A stretch of 16,729 bases of DNA from Chloroflexota bacterium (GCA_022565075.1 JADFKG010000026.1:1-16729); one strand, 5' to 3'. Shown: positions 1 through 7,600, numbered from the stretch's first letter. Notes: a model not told the origin generated them from the letters alone. Made by a program: numbers and translations.

Positions 1-390
1 GACGCCGATGATCGGGCTCATGATCGAGCTGACCTGGAACTTGAGGAAGCGCTGACCGATCCAGCCGTCGCGCGGGCGCCAGCGGAACGTCCAGCGGTCG
101 TGCAGATTGAACTGGCAGATGATGGCGATCTCCACCGCGACGATCGAGGCGATGAGCAGCCGGATGTCCGAGTGGGTGAAGAGGCCGAGGTCCGTCGAGG
201 TGTCCTGGCTCGGCAGGAACCAGAAGACGGGCGCGTCGTAGACGAGGAAGAGGAAGAACTGGAAGATCAGGAAGCCCACGCCGCCGACGATGACGAACTT
301 CACGAACGTCGTGGGCAAGTGCAGCCGGCGGGCGAGCCTGGCTGCGGCCGTCGTCCCTTCCTCTGCTTCGCGGTCGTCTTCGGTGTGCAT
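1..390 (-). CDS. GtrA-family membrane protein, 3' part outside window
   Basis: This minus-strand frame is open from an ATG at 388-390 to the window edge, giving the first 130 residues of a small membrane protein. After a charged cytoplasmic N-terminus (residues 1-28) come hydrophobic segments at about 31-51, 76-95 and 112-130. The first carries KFVIVGGVGFL, and a later FNLHDRWTFRW resembles the conserved 'F..NRxWTF' stretch of GtrA proteins. GtrA-type proteins are thought to help move lipid-linked sugars across the membrane for cell-surface glycosylation. The gene directly upstream on the same strand is a family 2 glycosyltransferase, the usual partner (GtrB/DPM1-like), 76 bases away. A perfect TATAAT lies 13 bases before the ATG and there is no Shine-Dalgarno sequence, so a very short leader is likely. 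Family assignment is fairly sure; the substrate is unknown. Confidence 0.8.
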   Translation of the reverse strand, partial: MHTEDDREAEEGTTAAARLARRLHLPTTFVKFVIVGGVGFLIFQFFLFLVYDAPVFWFLPSQDTSTDLGLFTHSDIRLLIASIVAVEIAIICQFNLHDRWTFRWRPRDGWIGQRFLKFQVSSIMSPIIGV

Positions 391-403
391 AGCGATCGTT
401 CCG

Positions 404-409
404 ATTATA
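404..409 (-). promoter_or_regulatory. -10 element before gtrA-like gene
   Basis: The minus strand reads TATAAT here, a perfect -10 hexamer in G+C-rich surroundings, 13 bases before the ATG at 390. No good -35 is visible at the usual distance. If used, the transcript would start only about 6 bases before the ATG. Confidence 0.45.
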
Positions 410-466
410 TCGGTCGGGGCCTACTACGGTTGGACGGCGGCCGCGCGACGTCCGTTGCAGGCGGGC

Positions 467-1192
467 TCAGGCGTGATCGCGCCAGGGACGCTCGCGGCGC
501 ATGCGGACGAGGCCGCGCACGTCTTCCATGATCGTGCCACCGATCTTTACGCGCGTGTCCGTGTCTTCGACCCAGCGCACGGGCACGTCCTTGATGCGGT
601 AGCCCATCTTCTCAGCGAGGATGAGCAGCTCCGTGTCGAAGAACCAGTTGTTGTTCTCGATTCGCGGCAGGACGCGCTCGGCCACCTCGCGACTGATCGC
701 CTTGAAGCCGCACTGGGCGTCGCTGAAGCGCGTGAAGAACATGCCCTTGATCATGGTGTTGTATCCGGACGTCAGGATCCGCCGCTTGAGCGAGCGCGTC
801 ACCCGCGCCCCCTTCATCAGCCGCGAGCCGATCGCGACGCCGTAGCCGTCTTCGGCCACGGCTTTCGTCAGCGCCGGAAACGCCTCGAGACCGGTCGAGA
901 GGTCGACGTCCATGTAGGTGCGGACTTCGGCGTCGCCCTCGCCCCAGACCTGCTTGAGGGCGAAGCCGCGGCCTTTGCGCTCGATACGGACGTACTCCAC
1001 CTCTCCCGGGAACTGCTTCTCGAGTTCGCGGCTGACGGCTGGCGTATCGTCGATCGAGGCGTTGTCGGCGATGCGGATGCGCCAGTCGTACGGAAAGTCG
1101 GCGCCGGCGAGGAAGGCACGCAGCTCCGGGATCGACTGCGGTAGAGCGCGCTCTTCGTTGTAAACGGGGATCACGACGTCGACGCGGGTCAT
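467..1192 (-). CDS. family 2 glycosyltransferase (DPM1/GtrB-like)
   Basis: The 241-residue product is a GT-A fold, family 2 glycosyltransferase that should transfer a sugar from a nucleotide donor to a polyprenyl phosphate at the cytoplasmic face. It opens with VDVVIPVYNEE (residues 4-14), followed by the donor-site ADNASIDDT (42-50), the metal-binding DVD at 95-97, SDAQCGFKA (157-165) and FFDTELL (184-190). There are no trailing membrane helices, so it resembles the soluble DPM1-type enzyme with a separate GtrA partner, which is the next gene. The frame is open further upstream, but homology begins at the chosen ATG (1190-1192). A second ATG at 1199-1201 would add MCA. A TACGAT hexamer at 1200-1205 overlaps that second ATG and favours 1192. 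No Shine-Dalgarno sequence is seen. Donor and acceptor identity are not deducible. Confidence 0.88.
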   Translation of the reverse strand: MTRVDVVIPVYNEERALPQSIPELRAFLAGADFPYDWRIRIADNASIDDTPAVSRELEKQFPGEVEYVRIERKGRGFALKQVWGEGDAEVRTYMDVDLSTGLEAFPALTKAVAEDGYGVAIGSRLMKGARVTRSLKRRILTSGYNTMIKGMFFTRFSDAQCGFKAISREVAERVLPRIENNNWFFDTELLILAEKMGYRIKDVPVRWVEDTDTRVKIGGTIMEDVRGLVRMRRERPWRDHA

Positions 1193-1238
1193 CGCGCACA
1201 TCGTATCGGCTCGCTTCGTGCCGGTCGAGCGCTGCCTG

Positions 1239-2102
1239 TCAGAGGATGATGCGCCGCGGCTGTCCGGTGGCGGTGCGGCGGAAGTTGTGGAAGACGAAGT
1301 GGCCGTTCTCATACGCGACATAACACCTGCGCCCGCCCTCGGCCGCTGCGGCCACGTCGCGCACGGCCGCCTCGGCGTCCCCTCGTAGAGTGTCCGTCAG
1401 TGCAAAGACTTCCGTCTCGAGCACGGTCTGCACCTGTGCGGCCGCCAGCTCGTTGAGCCAGCCGGTTAGCAGCTCCGCCCAGCCGAGGTGGAAGGCGTTA
1501 TCGGCGAAGCCGGCGGCTATCTTCTGGTGGTTCGTGCCGGGCGCGATGAAGAGCGTGCTGGGGCCGAAGTTGGGCAGCGCCAGGTCGGACAGCAGCCGGT
1601 AGAGCATATCGAGCCGTTCGTCGGCCGCCAGCGCCGAGCTCGTGCGAAAGTTTCCTATGTCGAAAGCGATGGCGGTGCGCTCCTTTGTTCGCGTCACGGC
1701 GCTGGCGAACCACTCTTCGTACTCGGCAAAGCCGTCGGCGATCAGTGAACGCTGGACGGCGATGCAGTCGAGTGCTGATCGGAGGAGCGGCGTGGCCGAT
1801 GAGTACGACGCTCTCATCGTGACGGCAGAGGCGTCGGCGAGAGAGGAGAAAGCGCGTGACCACATCGTGAAGAGACCGGCTGCCTGCGGCGAGCGCGCCC
1901 TGGCGTTGGCCGCGACGACCTGCAGCTGCACGTTCATCACGCGCTCGAAGAGGAAGAGGTCGTCCGGGAGGAGGAAGTTCGTCTGGCGGTGGGCGTCGAG
2001 CACCGCCGCTGTCGCCGACGTTGGCCGTGGCGGCGGCGAATATCGCTCCGGGAACGCCTCCAGCCGGAAGCGGAGCTTCGGCCGCGGCTTGTCGTCGGTC
2101 AC
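1239..2102 (-). CDS. protein of unknown function, 287 residues
   Basis: I do not recognise this protein. It starts with GTG at 2100-2102, seven bases after the stop of the dehydrogenase gene, without a clear Shine-Dalgarno sequence, so translational coupling is likely. The composition looks like a genuine soluble, mostly helical protein. There is a proline-rich start (residues 17-28), a long helical region at about 45-145 with LLRSALDCIAVQRSL (106-120) and FAEYEEWFASAVTRTKERT (125-143), a second helical region at 195-240, and a C-terminal YENGHFVFHNFRR (264-276). No signal peptide or membrane segment is seen. The 'LLRSxLDxxxxxxSL...Y.EW' layout loosely recalls DUF5677-type proteins, but I would not assign it. 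Together with its position against a shortened dehydrogenase it may be a later arrival. Confidence 0.72.
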   Translation of the reverse strand: MTDDKPRPKLRFRLEAFPERYSPPPRPTSATAAVLDAHRQTNFLLPDDLFLFERVMNVQLQVVAANARARSPQAAGLFTMWSRAFSSLADASAVTMRASYSSATPLLRSALDCIAVQRSLIADGFAEYEEWFASAVTRTKERTAIAFDIGNFRTSSALAADERLDMLYRLLSDLALPNFGPSTLFIAPGTNHQKIAAGFADNAFHLGWAELLTGWLNELAAAQVQTVLETEVFALTDTLRGDAEAAVRDVAAAAEGGRRCYVAYENGHFVFHNFRRTATGQPRRIIL

Positions 2103-2108
2103 CTGGGG

Positions 2109-2855
2109 CTACTGCCAGCCTTTGGTGGCGCCCTCGATCATCGCCAGCGGGCCGATGGGCCACTTGAAGCCGTAGACCATCGCCTTGTTGATGTCCTCCG
2201 GGCTGGCGATGCCTTCCTCCAGCACCTTCTGCGCCTCGCGGACGGCGGCGAAGTAGATGCGGTTGGCGATGAAGCCGTAGCGCCCCGGAGCGTCCTTGAC
2301 GCGTACCGAGGCCTTGCCCGCCCGGCTGCACAAGTCTTCGATCGCAGCGATCGTCTCTTCCGCCGTTTCGGGCGCGTGGACGATCTCGACGAGCTGCATG
2401 ACGGGCGCCGGGCTGAAGAAGTGCATGCCGACGAACCGCGGCCGCCTCGCCTCCGACACGCCCTTGTTGATGTCGGAGATGGCGAGCCCGGAGGTGTTCG
2501 AGGCGAAGATCGCCTCCGGCTTGACGGCCTCGTCGAGCTCCGCGAAGACCTTCTTCTTGAGGTCGAGCTCTTCGGGGACTGCCTCGATGATGAGGTCGAC
2601 GCCGGCGAGGTCCGCGACGTCCGTCGTCCAGGAGAGGCGCGAGAGCGCGGCGTCGGCCTCTTCCTGCGTCGTTTTGCCGCGCTCGACGCCGCGGTTGAGG
2701 CCGTACCGCCCCTCTACGATCGTCGCGCGGGACTTGGCGATCATCTCGTCGTTGACGTCGCGGATCGTGACCTGCGCGCCGCCGACAGCCAGCGCCTGGC
2801 CGATGCCGGAGCCCATGACGCCGCCGCCGATGATGCCAATCGTTTCGATGCTCAC
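2109..2855 (-). CDS. 3-hydroxyacyl-CoA dehydrogenase, C-terminally shortened
   Basis: The product (248 residues) belongs to the NAD-dependent L-3-hydroxyacyl-CoA dehydrogenases, which oxidise 3-hydroxyacyl-CoA to 3-ketoacyl-CoA in beta-oxidation or butanoate metabolism. The Rossmann motif is IGIIGGGVMGSG (residues 6-17). The catalytic set is present: Ser119/Ser122 in ASNTSG, His145 in GMHFFSP, Glu157 in QLVEIV and Asn198 in FIANRI. Single-domain family members are usually about 280-300 residues. Here the protein stops at GPLAMIEGATKGWQ, where homologues go on for about 40 more residues ending in a GRGFYDY-like motif. Neither other frame below 2109 supplies that tail. The start is GTG with a strong AAGGAGGA at 2861-2868, six bases from GGAGG to GTG. 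The family is certain; whether this shortened form is active is uncertain, since the missing helices help dimerisation. Confidence 0.88.
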   Translation of the reverse strand: MSIETIGIIGGGVMGSGIGQALAVGGAQVTIRDVNDEMIAKSRATIVEGRYGLNRGVERGKTTQEEADAALSRLSWTTDVADLAGVDLIIEAVPEELDLKKKVFAELDEAVKPEAIFASNTSGLAISDINKGVSEARRPRFVGMHFFSPAPVMQLVEIVHAPETAEETIAAIEDLCSRAGKASVRVKDAPGRYGFIANRIYFAAVREAQKVLEEGIASPEDINKAMVYGFKWPIGPLAMIEGATKGWQ

Positions 2856-2892
2856 GGGGTTCCTCCTTCAGTGGCGGGCCGCCCCGCCTGCG

Positions 2893-2900
2893 AATCTATA
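2893..2900 (-). promoter_or_regulatory. possible -10 for the dehydrogenase gene
   Basis: The minus strand reads TATAGATT in an A+T-rich patch overlapping the end of eno by no more than its last bases, 37 bases or so before the GTG of the dehydrogenase. It would allow separate transcription with a leader that includes the AAGGAGG ribosome-binding site. No convincing -35 is seen. Confidence 0.25.
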
Positions 2901-4190
2901 CTACGCCCGCGACTGGGCCAACGCCGAGCCGCCGGCGTAGCGTGCGCGGTCGCCCAACTCCGCTTCGATGGCGAGCAGGCGGTTGTACTTGGCGGTGCGT
3001 TCGCCCCGGGCGGGGGCGCCGGTCTTGATCAGGCCGGCGCCTGTGGCGACGACGAGGTCGGCGATCGTTGTGTCCTCGGTCTCGCCGCTGCGGTGGGAGA
3101 TCACAGAAGTCCAGCCGGCGCGGCTCGCCTCGGCGATCGCGTCCAGCGTCTCGGTCAGGGTGCCGATCTGATTGAGCTTGATCAGCACGCTGTTCGCCGC
3201 CTCTTGCCGGATGCCCTCGCGGATGCGCTCGACGTTCGTCACGAAGATGTCGTCTCCGACAAGCTGCACGCGGTCGCCCAGGCGCGCGGTCAGCGACCGC
3301 CAGCCGTCCCAGTCCTCCTCCGCCATGCCGTCCTCGATGGAGACGATCGGGTAGCGGCGGCACCAGTCGGCCCAGAGGTCGACCAGCTCGTCAGCCGTGA
3401 GCGTGCGCCCTTCGCGCTTCAGCTCGTACTTGCCGTCTGACCAAAGCTCCGATGTTGCGGGATCGAGCGCGATGGCGATCTGCTCGCCGGGCGTGTAGCC
3501 GGCGGCCTCGATCGCCTGCAGGGCGAGGTCGATCGCGCCGTCGTTGGCGAGGCCGGGCAGGGCGAAACCGCCCTCGTCGCCGAGAGTCGTCGGCATGCCA
3601 CGCTCGTGCAGGATGCTCTTGAGTGCGTGATAGACCTCGACGGACCAGCGCAGCGCCTCGGAGAACGTCGGCGCTCCCACGGGTGCGATCATGAACTCCT
3701 GGAAGTCGGTGGAGCCTTCCGCGTGCTTACCGCCGTTGAGGATGTTGAAGAGTGGCAGCGGGAGCAGCGTCGCGTCGTCGTTGCCGAGGTAGCGGTAAAG
3801 TGGCTCGCCCGCCTCGGCTGCGGCGGCGTGCGCGACGGCGAGCGAGACGCCGAGGATCGCGTTCGCGCCGAGCCTCGCCTTGTTCGGCGTGCCGTCCAGG
3901 TCGATCATCGTTTGATCGATCTGGCGCTGGGCGTCGCCGGGCAGGCCGACGACCTTCGGCGCGATCGTGTCCCGGACGTTGGCGATCGCCTGCAGGACTC
4001 CCTTGCCGCCGTAGCGCGCCGCGTCACCGTCTCGCAGCTCGATGGCTTCGAGCGTGCCCGTGGAGGCGCCGGAGGGCACGGCGGCGGCGCCGCGCGCCCC
4101 GCTTTCGAGGGCGACTTCGACGGTGATCGTGGGGTTGGCGCGGGAGTCCAGGATCTCGCGGGCGTTGATCGATGCGATATTGCTGGTCAT
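2901..4190 (-). CDS. eno: enolase (phosphopyruvate hydratase)
   Basis: Enolase interconverts 2-phosphoglycerate and phosphoenolpyruvate in glycolysis and gluconeogenesis. The 429-residue length matches the family. Visible landmarks are the N-terminal AREILDSRANPT (10-21), VPSGASTG (38-45), the acid/base Glu206 in GDEGG, metal ligands Asp243 (ALDPA), Glu286 (SIEDGM) and Asp313 (VGDD), the catalytic Lys338 in LIKLNQIGTLTET, and the substrate loop SHRSGETEDT (365-374). Nothing essential is missing. The ATG at 4188-4190 lies two bases after the stop of the LOG-like gene, and GGAG at the end of that gene serves as ribosome-binding site, so the two are coupled. The next gene starts 45 bases downstream and has its own strong ribosome-binding site and possibly its own promoter. 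Confidence 0.98.
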   Translation of the reverse strand: MTSNIASINAREILDSRANPTITVEVALESGARGAAAVPSGASTGTLEAIELRDGDAARYGGKGVLQAIANVRDTIAPKVVGLPGDAQRQIDQTMIDLDGTPNKARLGANAILGVSLAVAHAAAAEAGEPLYRYLGNDDATLLPLPLFNILNGGKHAEGSTDFQEFMIAPVGAPTFSEALRWSVEVYHALKSILHERGMPTTLGDEGGFALPGLANDGAIDLALQAIEAAGYTPGEQIAIALDPATSELWSDGKYELKREGRTLTADELVDLWADWCRRYPIVSIEDGMAEEDWDGWRSLTARLGDRVQLVGDDIFVTNVERIREGIRQEAANSVLIKLNQIGTLTETLDAIAEASRAGWTSVISHRSGETEDTTIADLVVATGAGLIKTGAPARGERTAKYNRLLAIEAELGDRARYAGGSALAQSRA

Positions 4191-4192
4191 CC

Positions 4193-4690
4193 CTACTCCG
4201 GTCTGTTGGCGCGCCGCTCCTCGGCGAGCGCGATGGCTTGCTCGACGGCGACGATGGGGTCGTTGACGCGGACGATGCGGTCGCTGTCGTGGCCTTCGTA
4301 GTCGAAGTCCCAGGTGTCGATGCCGACGATCGGCACCTCGTTGATCAGAGCGAAGGCGATCTCGCTCAACGTGCCGTAAGAGCCGTCGATGGCGATGACG
4401 GCTTCGCCGCTGAGCACGACGATGACGTTGCGCGTGAACCCAAGTCCGGTGAACACTGGGAACTCGACGTGCGGGTTGGGCGGCGACTCGTCGCGGTTGC
4501 GGCCGGGCATTATGCCGATCGTGTGACCGCCCTCAGCGCGCGCGCCACGGCAGGCCGCCTCCATCACACCGCCGCGGCCACCGCAGACGAGCGTCGCGCC
4601 ACGGCGGGCGATCTCGCGGCCGACGGCTTCTGCGGCGCCGAGCGCCGCTTCGCCGGAGGCCTCCCCGCCGATCACGGAGATCATCATCAC
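4193..4690 (-). CDS. LOG-like nucleotide-binding protein (TIGR00725-type)
   Basis: The 165-residue protein has the Rossmann-like fold of the SLOG/LOG superfamily. It shows ISVIGG (4-9), the nucleotide-binding CGGRGGVMEAACRGA (36-50) and IDGSYGTLSEIAFAL (101-115), the equivalent of the PGGxGTxxE motif. LOG proteins release a free base from nucleoside 5'-monophosphates. Here the first part of the motif is changed (IDGSYGT for PGGxGT), as in the TIGR00725 branch, whose activity I do not know. The frame starts with GTG at 4690 followed by ATG codons at 4687 and 4684; any could be used. There is no Shine-Dalgarno sequence, but TATCAT lies seven bases before the GTG. It is coupled to enolase, which starts two bases after its stop. 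Confidence 0.82.
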   Translation of the reverse strand: MMMISVIGGEASGEAALGAAEAVGREIARRGATLVCGGRGGVMEAACRGARAEGGHTIGIMPGRNRDESPPNPHVEFPVFTGLGFTRNVIVVLSGEAVIAIDGSYGTLSEIAFALINEVPIVGIDTWDFDYEGHDSDRIVRVNDPIVAVEQAIALAEERRANRPE

Positions 4691-4697
4691 GGGTCGA

Positions 4698-4703
4698 ATG
4701 ATA
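4698..4703 (-). promoter_or_regulatory. -10-like hexamer before the LOG-like gene
   Basis: The minus strand reads TATCAT, seven bases before the GTG at 4690 and ten before the ATG at 4687. It lies in the 27-base gap after the protease gene. It may drive the LOG-like gene and eno as a near-leaderless transcript. There is no clear -35. Confidence 0.3.
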
Positions 4704-4717
4704 GAGGACGCTGCGGT

Positions 4718-6571
4718 CTACGGCGACAGCGACCAGGAGTACGATGCCGGTTCGGTCGTCCCGCGCGTGATCGCGGCGACGACCACCGTGGTGGGGCCGC
4801 TCAGTCCGACTTCGAAGACGTTGCCCGCGCCTGCCTCAAGGGCGGTGACCGCTCCGGCCTCGTCGATTAGCTGGACGATGAAGCGCTGTTGAAGCGGCCC
4901 GTCGACGATGCGGAAGCCCTCCGCCTGCCAGCCGCCGTCGAGCCCAGCAGCGTTCACGGAGCCGCTCTTCCGCACTTCGATGTTGTCGACTGCGAATCCC
5001 ACCTGGTTGGCGGAGTCGTCCGTCACGTACTCGAAGCGGATGAGGACCTGCCGGCCGGCGAACTCGCTGAGGTCGATCTCCTCCGTGATCCAGCCGTCGC
5101 TCGTGCCCGTGTATCCGTGGCCGAACGATGCTCCGGTCGGGTTGTCCGTCGTTGTGTGCCGGCCAGGCAGGGTGGTCCACGTGACGCCGTCGTCTGTTGA
5201 AGCGGCGACGTAGGCGTAGTCCCAGCCGCGTTCGATCTCGTACCAGGCGTCGAATCGCAGGGTCGCCTCATCGACGTCCCGCAGATCGATCTGGCGGGTC
5301 AAGCGTGAGTCGATCGAGTCGCCGCGGCCGGACCACCAGAAGGCGCCGTCGTGTTCCGGAACGCCGATCGTCACATCTTCCGCGCCGTCGAAGCGGAACG
5401 TGCCACTGTCCGCGCGGAAGTAGTCGGCGGCGAACTGGTGCACGGCGCCGTCGCCGCTCTCTCCACTGGCGACCGACTGCGAGACAGATGTCGTCAGGTC
5501 CAGGTTCGGATGCGAGTGCGGGCCGTCGGCGGTGTCGAGCCAGTTGGCGACTACCCAGTCGGCGAAGACGTTATCGGACGTCGTGCCGTACACGGCGAGG
5601 TACGCATCGACGCCGTCCCAGCCGTCTCCGGGCTCGTTGAGCAAGGTGCTTGCGTTCGCACGGCCGCCGTAGTGGTCGAGCAGATAGGCGAAGAAAAGCT
5701 CCGAGGCAGCGTAGTTCGGCACGGTGTAACCGGCTGTCGGCCAGTGATCGAGCTGTAGGTCGGGTTGGGCGAGGAACTGTGGTATCCAGACCTCGCCACC
5801 ACCGACAAGCTGACTGGCGACCTGCGAAAGGCCCTCGTTGACCCAGGAGTCCTCGCCATCGTCGGCGTGGGCGTGGATCAAGTGCTGAAGTTCGTGCGCG
5901 ACGAGCTCGTTGTACGCCACGCCGGGCGACGACAGAACGCCGCGGTCGATGTAGAGCATCTCACGCTCGTTGCTGGTTGGTGCTACTGCTCGCGGGAAGG
6001 AGTCGGCGCCGCTGGCGTAGCCGCCGGCGCCGCGCAGGTCGGCATGGAGGATGGTGATGCGAGGGTCACCGTCGACGCCCGGCGTCCAGGGCTGGCCAAA
6101 CGCCGCCGTCACCTTCGGCCAGATCTCGCTCTCGAAGTCAGCGGTGATCTGCTGTAGCGCGGAGTCGTCATAGGAAGTGCCGTCCTGTACGAAGAAGTAG
6201 GCGTGATCGGTGATCGCCCTCACCGTGGCGGTGACCTCGTAGGTAGAGGGGTTGTCGAGGTCGAGGAGGCTGAACGTTTCGCTGTCCCCCACATCGTGGG
6301 CGAACGGCTCGGTGCGTGCGACGCGTGGCGTGTCCGCAGGCAGGCCACGGAAACGCTGCGCCAGGTCGAAACGATCGCGCTCGGGAAGGTCGTCACTCAG
6401 AGACGGCGTGGGCGCGGCCGTCGCCGTTGGAGTGGGTGAGTCCGGGGCCGGGGGCGAGGCAGTCGCCGGCGCCGTCGTCGGCTGGGTCACACCGCCGCCG
6501 CAGGTCACAGAGAGCAAGGCAAGAAGGAGGGCGACCATCACAGGGACGGTCGCCCTCATCTTCGTCAGCAC
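4718..6571 (-). CDS. secreted zinc metalloprotease, M30/InhA-like, probable lipoprotein
   Basis: The 617-residue protein begins with a signal peptide: basic MLTKMRATVP, a hydrophobic core at about 9-22 and LLSVTCGGG. Cys24 could be lipidated although the preceding Thr is unusual for a lipobox. A Pro/Thr/Ala-rich linker follows (30-57). The peptidase part holds HELQH (226-230), the HExxH zinc motif with Glu227 as general base, then WVNEGLSQ with Glu246 as likely third ligand; this pattern resembles hyicolysin-type M30 and related gluzincins. The C-terminal half contains a jelly-roll-like domain (roughly 410-540) with LRFDAWYEIE, DDGVTWTTLPG and VGFAVDNIEV, as in immune inhibitor A proteins. 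The start is GTG at 6571, with a weak upstream signal; ATG at 6559 is an alternative that keeps the signal peptide. It follows xer by 15 bases on the same strand. Extracellular proteolysis is likely; the substrate is unknown. Confidence 0.85.
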   Translation of the reverse strand: MLTKMRATVPVMVALLLALLSVTCGGGVTQPTTAPATASPPAPDSPTPTATAAPTPSLSDDLPERDRFDLAQRFRGLPADTPRVARTEPFAHDVGDSETFSLLDLDNPSTYEVTATVRAITDHAYFFVQDGTSYDDSALQQITADFESEIWPKVTAAFGQPWTPGVDGDPRITILHADLRGAGGYASGADSFPRAVAPTSNEREMLYIDRGVLSSPGVAYNELVAHELQHLIHAHADDGEDSWVNEGLSQVASQLVGGGEVWIPQFLAQPDLQLDHWPTAGYTVPNYAASELFFAYLLDHYGGRANASTLLNEPGDGWDGVDAYLAVYGTTSDNVFADWVVANWLDTADGPHSHPNLDLTTSVSQSVASGESGDGAVHQFAADYFRADSGTFRFDGAEDVTIGVPEHDGAFWWSGRGDSIDSRLTRQIDLRDVDEATLRFDAWYEIERGWDYAYVAASTDDGVTWTTLPGRHTTTDNPTGASFGHGYTGTSDGWITEEIDLSEFAGRQVLIRFEYVTDDSANQVGFAVDNIEVRKSGSVNAAGLDGGWQAEGFRIVDGPLQQRFIVQLIDEAGAVTALEAGAGNVFEVGLSGPTTVVVAAITRGTTEPASYSWSLSP

Positions 6572-6586
6572 ACCTAAGATACGAAG

Positions 6587-7540
6587 CTATTTGGAGCGCG
6601 GATGCGCTTTTTCGTAGACCTCGCGTACGTGCTCACTGGTCAGGTGCGTGTAGACCTGGGTCGTCGAGATGTTCGCGTGACCCAGCATCTCCTGCACGTT
6701 TCGCAGCGGCATGCCGCCCCGCAGCATGTGGGTGGCGAAGGAGTGGCGCAGCGTGTGCGGCGTGACGTCCTCGCCAAGGTTCGCCGCGCGGGCATAGCCT
6801 TTGAGGATCAGCCAGAAGCCCTGGCGTGTCAGCCGGTCGCCGCGGCGGTTGAGGAAGAGCGCGGGCTCGTTCTTGCCGCGGATCAGCACTGGCCGGCCCT
6901 CGTCCAGGTAATCGGTCAGAGCCTCGAAAGCCTGGTCGTGGATCGGGATGGTCCGCTCCTTGGCGCCCTTGCCCATGCAGCGGACGAACGGGTTGCTCTC
7001 GTCTGCAGTGATGCTACTGACGTCGAGCGAGACCAGTTCGGTCACGCGCATGCCGGTGGCGTAGAGCAGTTCGAGCATCGCCCGGTCGCGCTTCGCTTCC
7101 GGGGTGGCGCGCCGTGCGGGTTGTTCCAGGAGCTCGTCGACCTCATTGGGGCTGATCGCCTTGGGGAGCGTCTTGCCGACGCGTGGCGAAGTGAGACCCT
7201 CCGTCGGGTTGTCCGCGATCGTTCCCTCTGCGCTCAGGAAAGCGAAGAAGGAGCGAGTGGCGGCGACCTTGCGGGCGACGGATGTTTCCGTGTAGCCGCG
7301 CTGCTTCAGGTCCAGGATGAAGTCCTGGATGGCGGTCCGGTCAACGGAAGCCCAGCCGTCGGAGCCGGGGATCGTGCCAATGAAATCGGCGAGCTGCTGG
7401 AGATCGTTACGGTAGGCGGCTACGGTGTTGCCGGATGAGCCCTTTTCCACGGACAAGAACGTGAGGAAGCTGTTGAGATGCTGGCGCATACTGGACGGTA
7501 GATCAGGCTTCTGCAGCCGCTCGGGAGAAACGATGGCCAT
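6587..7540 (-). CDS. xer: site-specific tyrosine recombinase, XerC/XerD type
   Basis: The 317-residue protein is a tyrosine recombinase of the Xer type, which resolves chromosome dimers at dif sites. The N-terminal SAM-like DNA-binding domain occupies about 18-105 (HLNSFLTFLSVEKGSSGNTV). The catalytic domain has Arg165 in ATGMRVTEL, the beta-hairpin lysine in GKGAKERTIPI (about Lys191), His262 and Arg265 in TPHTLRHSFATHML, His288 in LGHANISTTQ and the nucleophile Tyr297 in VYTHL. All active-site residues are present. The ATG at 7538-7540 is preceded by a ten-base CAAGGAGGTG at 7551-7560, which decides this start over the Met at residue 18 where many homologues begin. XerC and XerD cannot be told apart here; it could be the sole Xer of the organism. 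Nothing around it suggests a mobile element, so a housekeeping role fits best. Confidence 0.93.
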   Translation of the reverse strand: MAIVSPERLQKPDLPSSMRQHLNSFLTFLSVEKGSSGNTVAAYRNDLQQLADFIGTIPGSDGWASVDRTAIQDFILDLKQRGYTETSVARKVAATRSFFAFLSAEGTIADNPTEGLTSPRVGKTLPKAISPNEVDELLEQPARRATPEAKRDRAMLELLYATGMRVTELVSLDVSSITADESNPFVRCMGKGAKERTIPIHDQAFEALTDYLDEGRPVLIRGKNEPALFLNRRGDRLTRQGFWLILKGYARAANLGEDVTPHTLRHSFATHMLRGGMPLRNVQEMLGHANISTTQVYTHLTSEHVREVYEKAHPRSK

Positions 7541-7550
7541 ATTCTATTTT

Positions 7551-7560
7551 CACCTCCTTG
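7551..7560 (-). promoter_or_regulatory. unusually strong ribosome-binding site of xer
   Basis: The minus strand reads CAAGGAGGTG, almost fully complementary to the 3' end of 16S rRNA, ten bases before the ATG. It is the strongest Shine-Dalgarno sequence in the window, where several other genes have none, and it fixes the xer start. Confidence 0.85.
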
Positions 7561-7600
7561 TACCTGTCCAGCGGGGCTACAGAGCCGCCCCCCCGGACTT

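Noticed and set aside
1989..3440. Long open frame on the plus strand opposite the dehydrogenase and enolase genes
   Set aside because: It is antisense to two genes with clear family motifs, its product is rich in Arg, Ala, Asp and Val without any recognisable domain, and such frames are expected opposite G+C-rich codons.
6587..7540. Phage or integrative-element integrase
   Set aside because: Length and motifs match chromosomal Xer proteins, and there are no att-like repeats, tRNA gene or phage genes beside it.
7588..7594. Run of seven C as a phase-variation tract
   Set aside because: It lies in a non-coding leader, is short for slippage control in a G+C-rich genome, and has no reading frame to switch.
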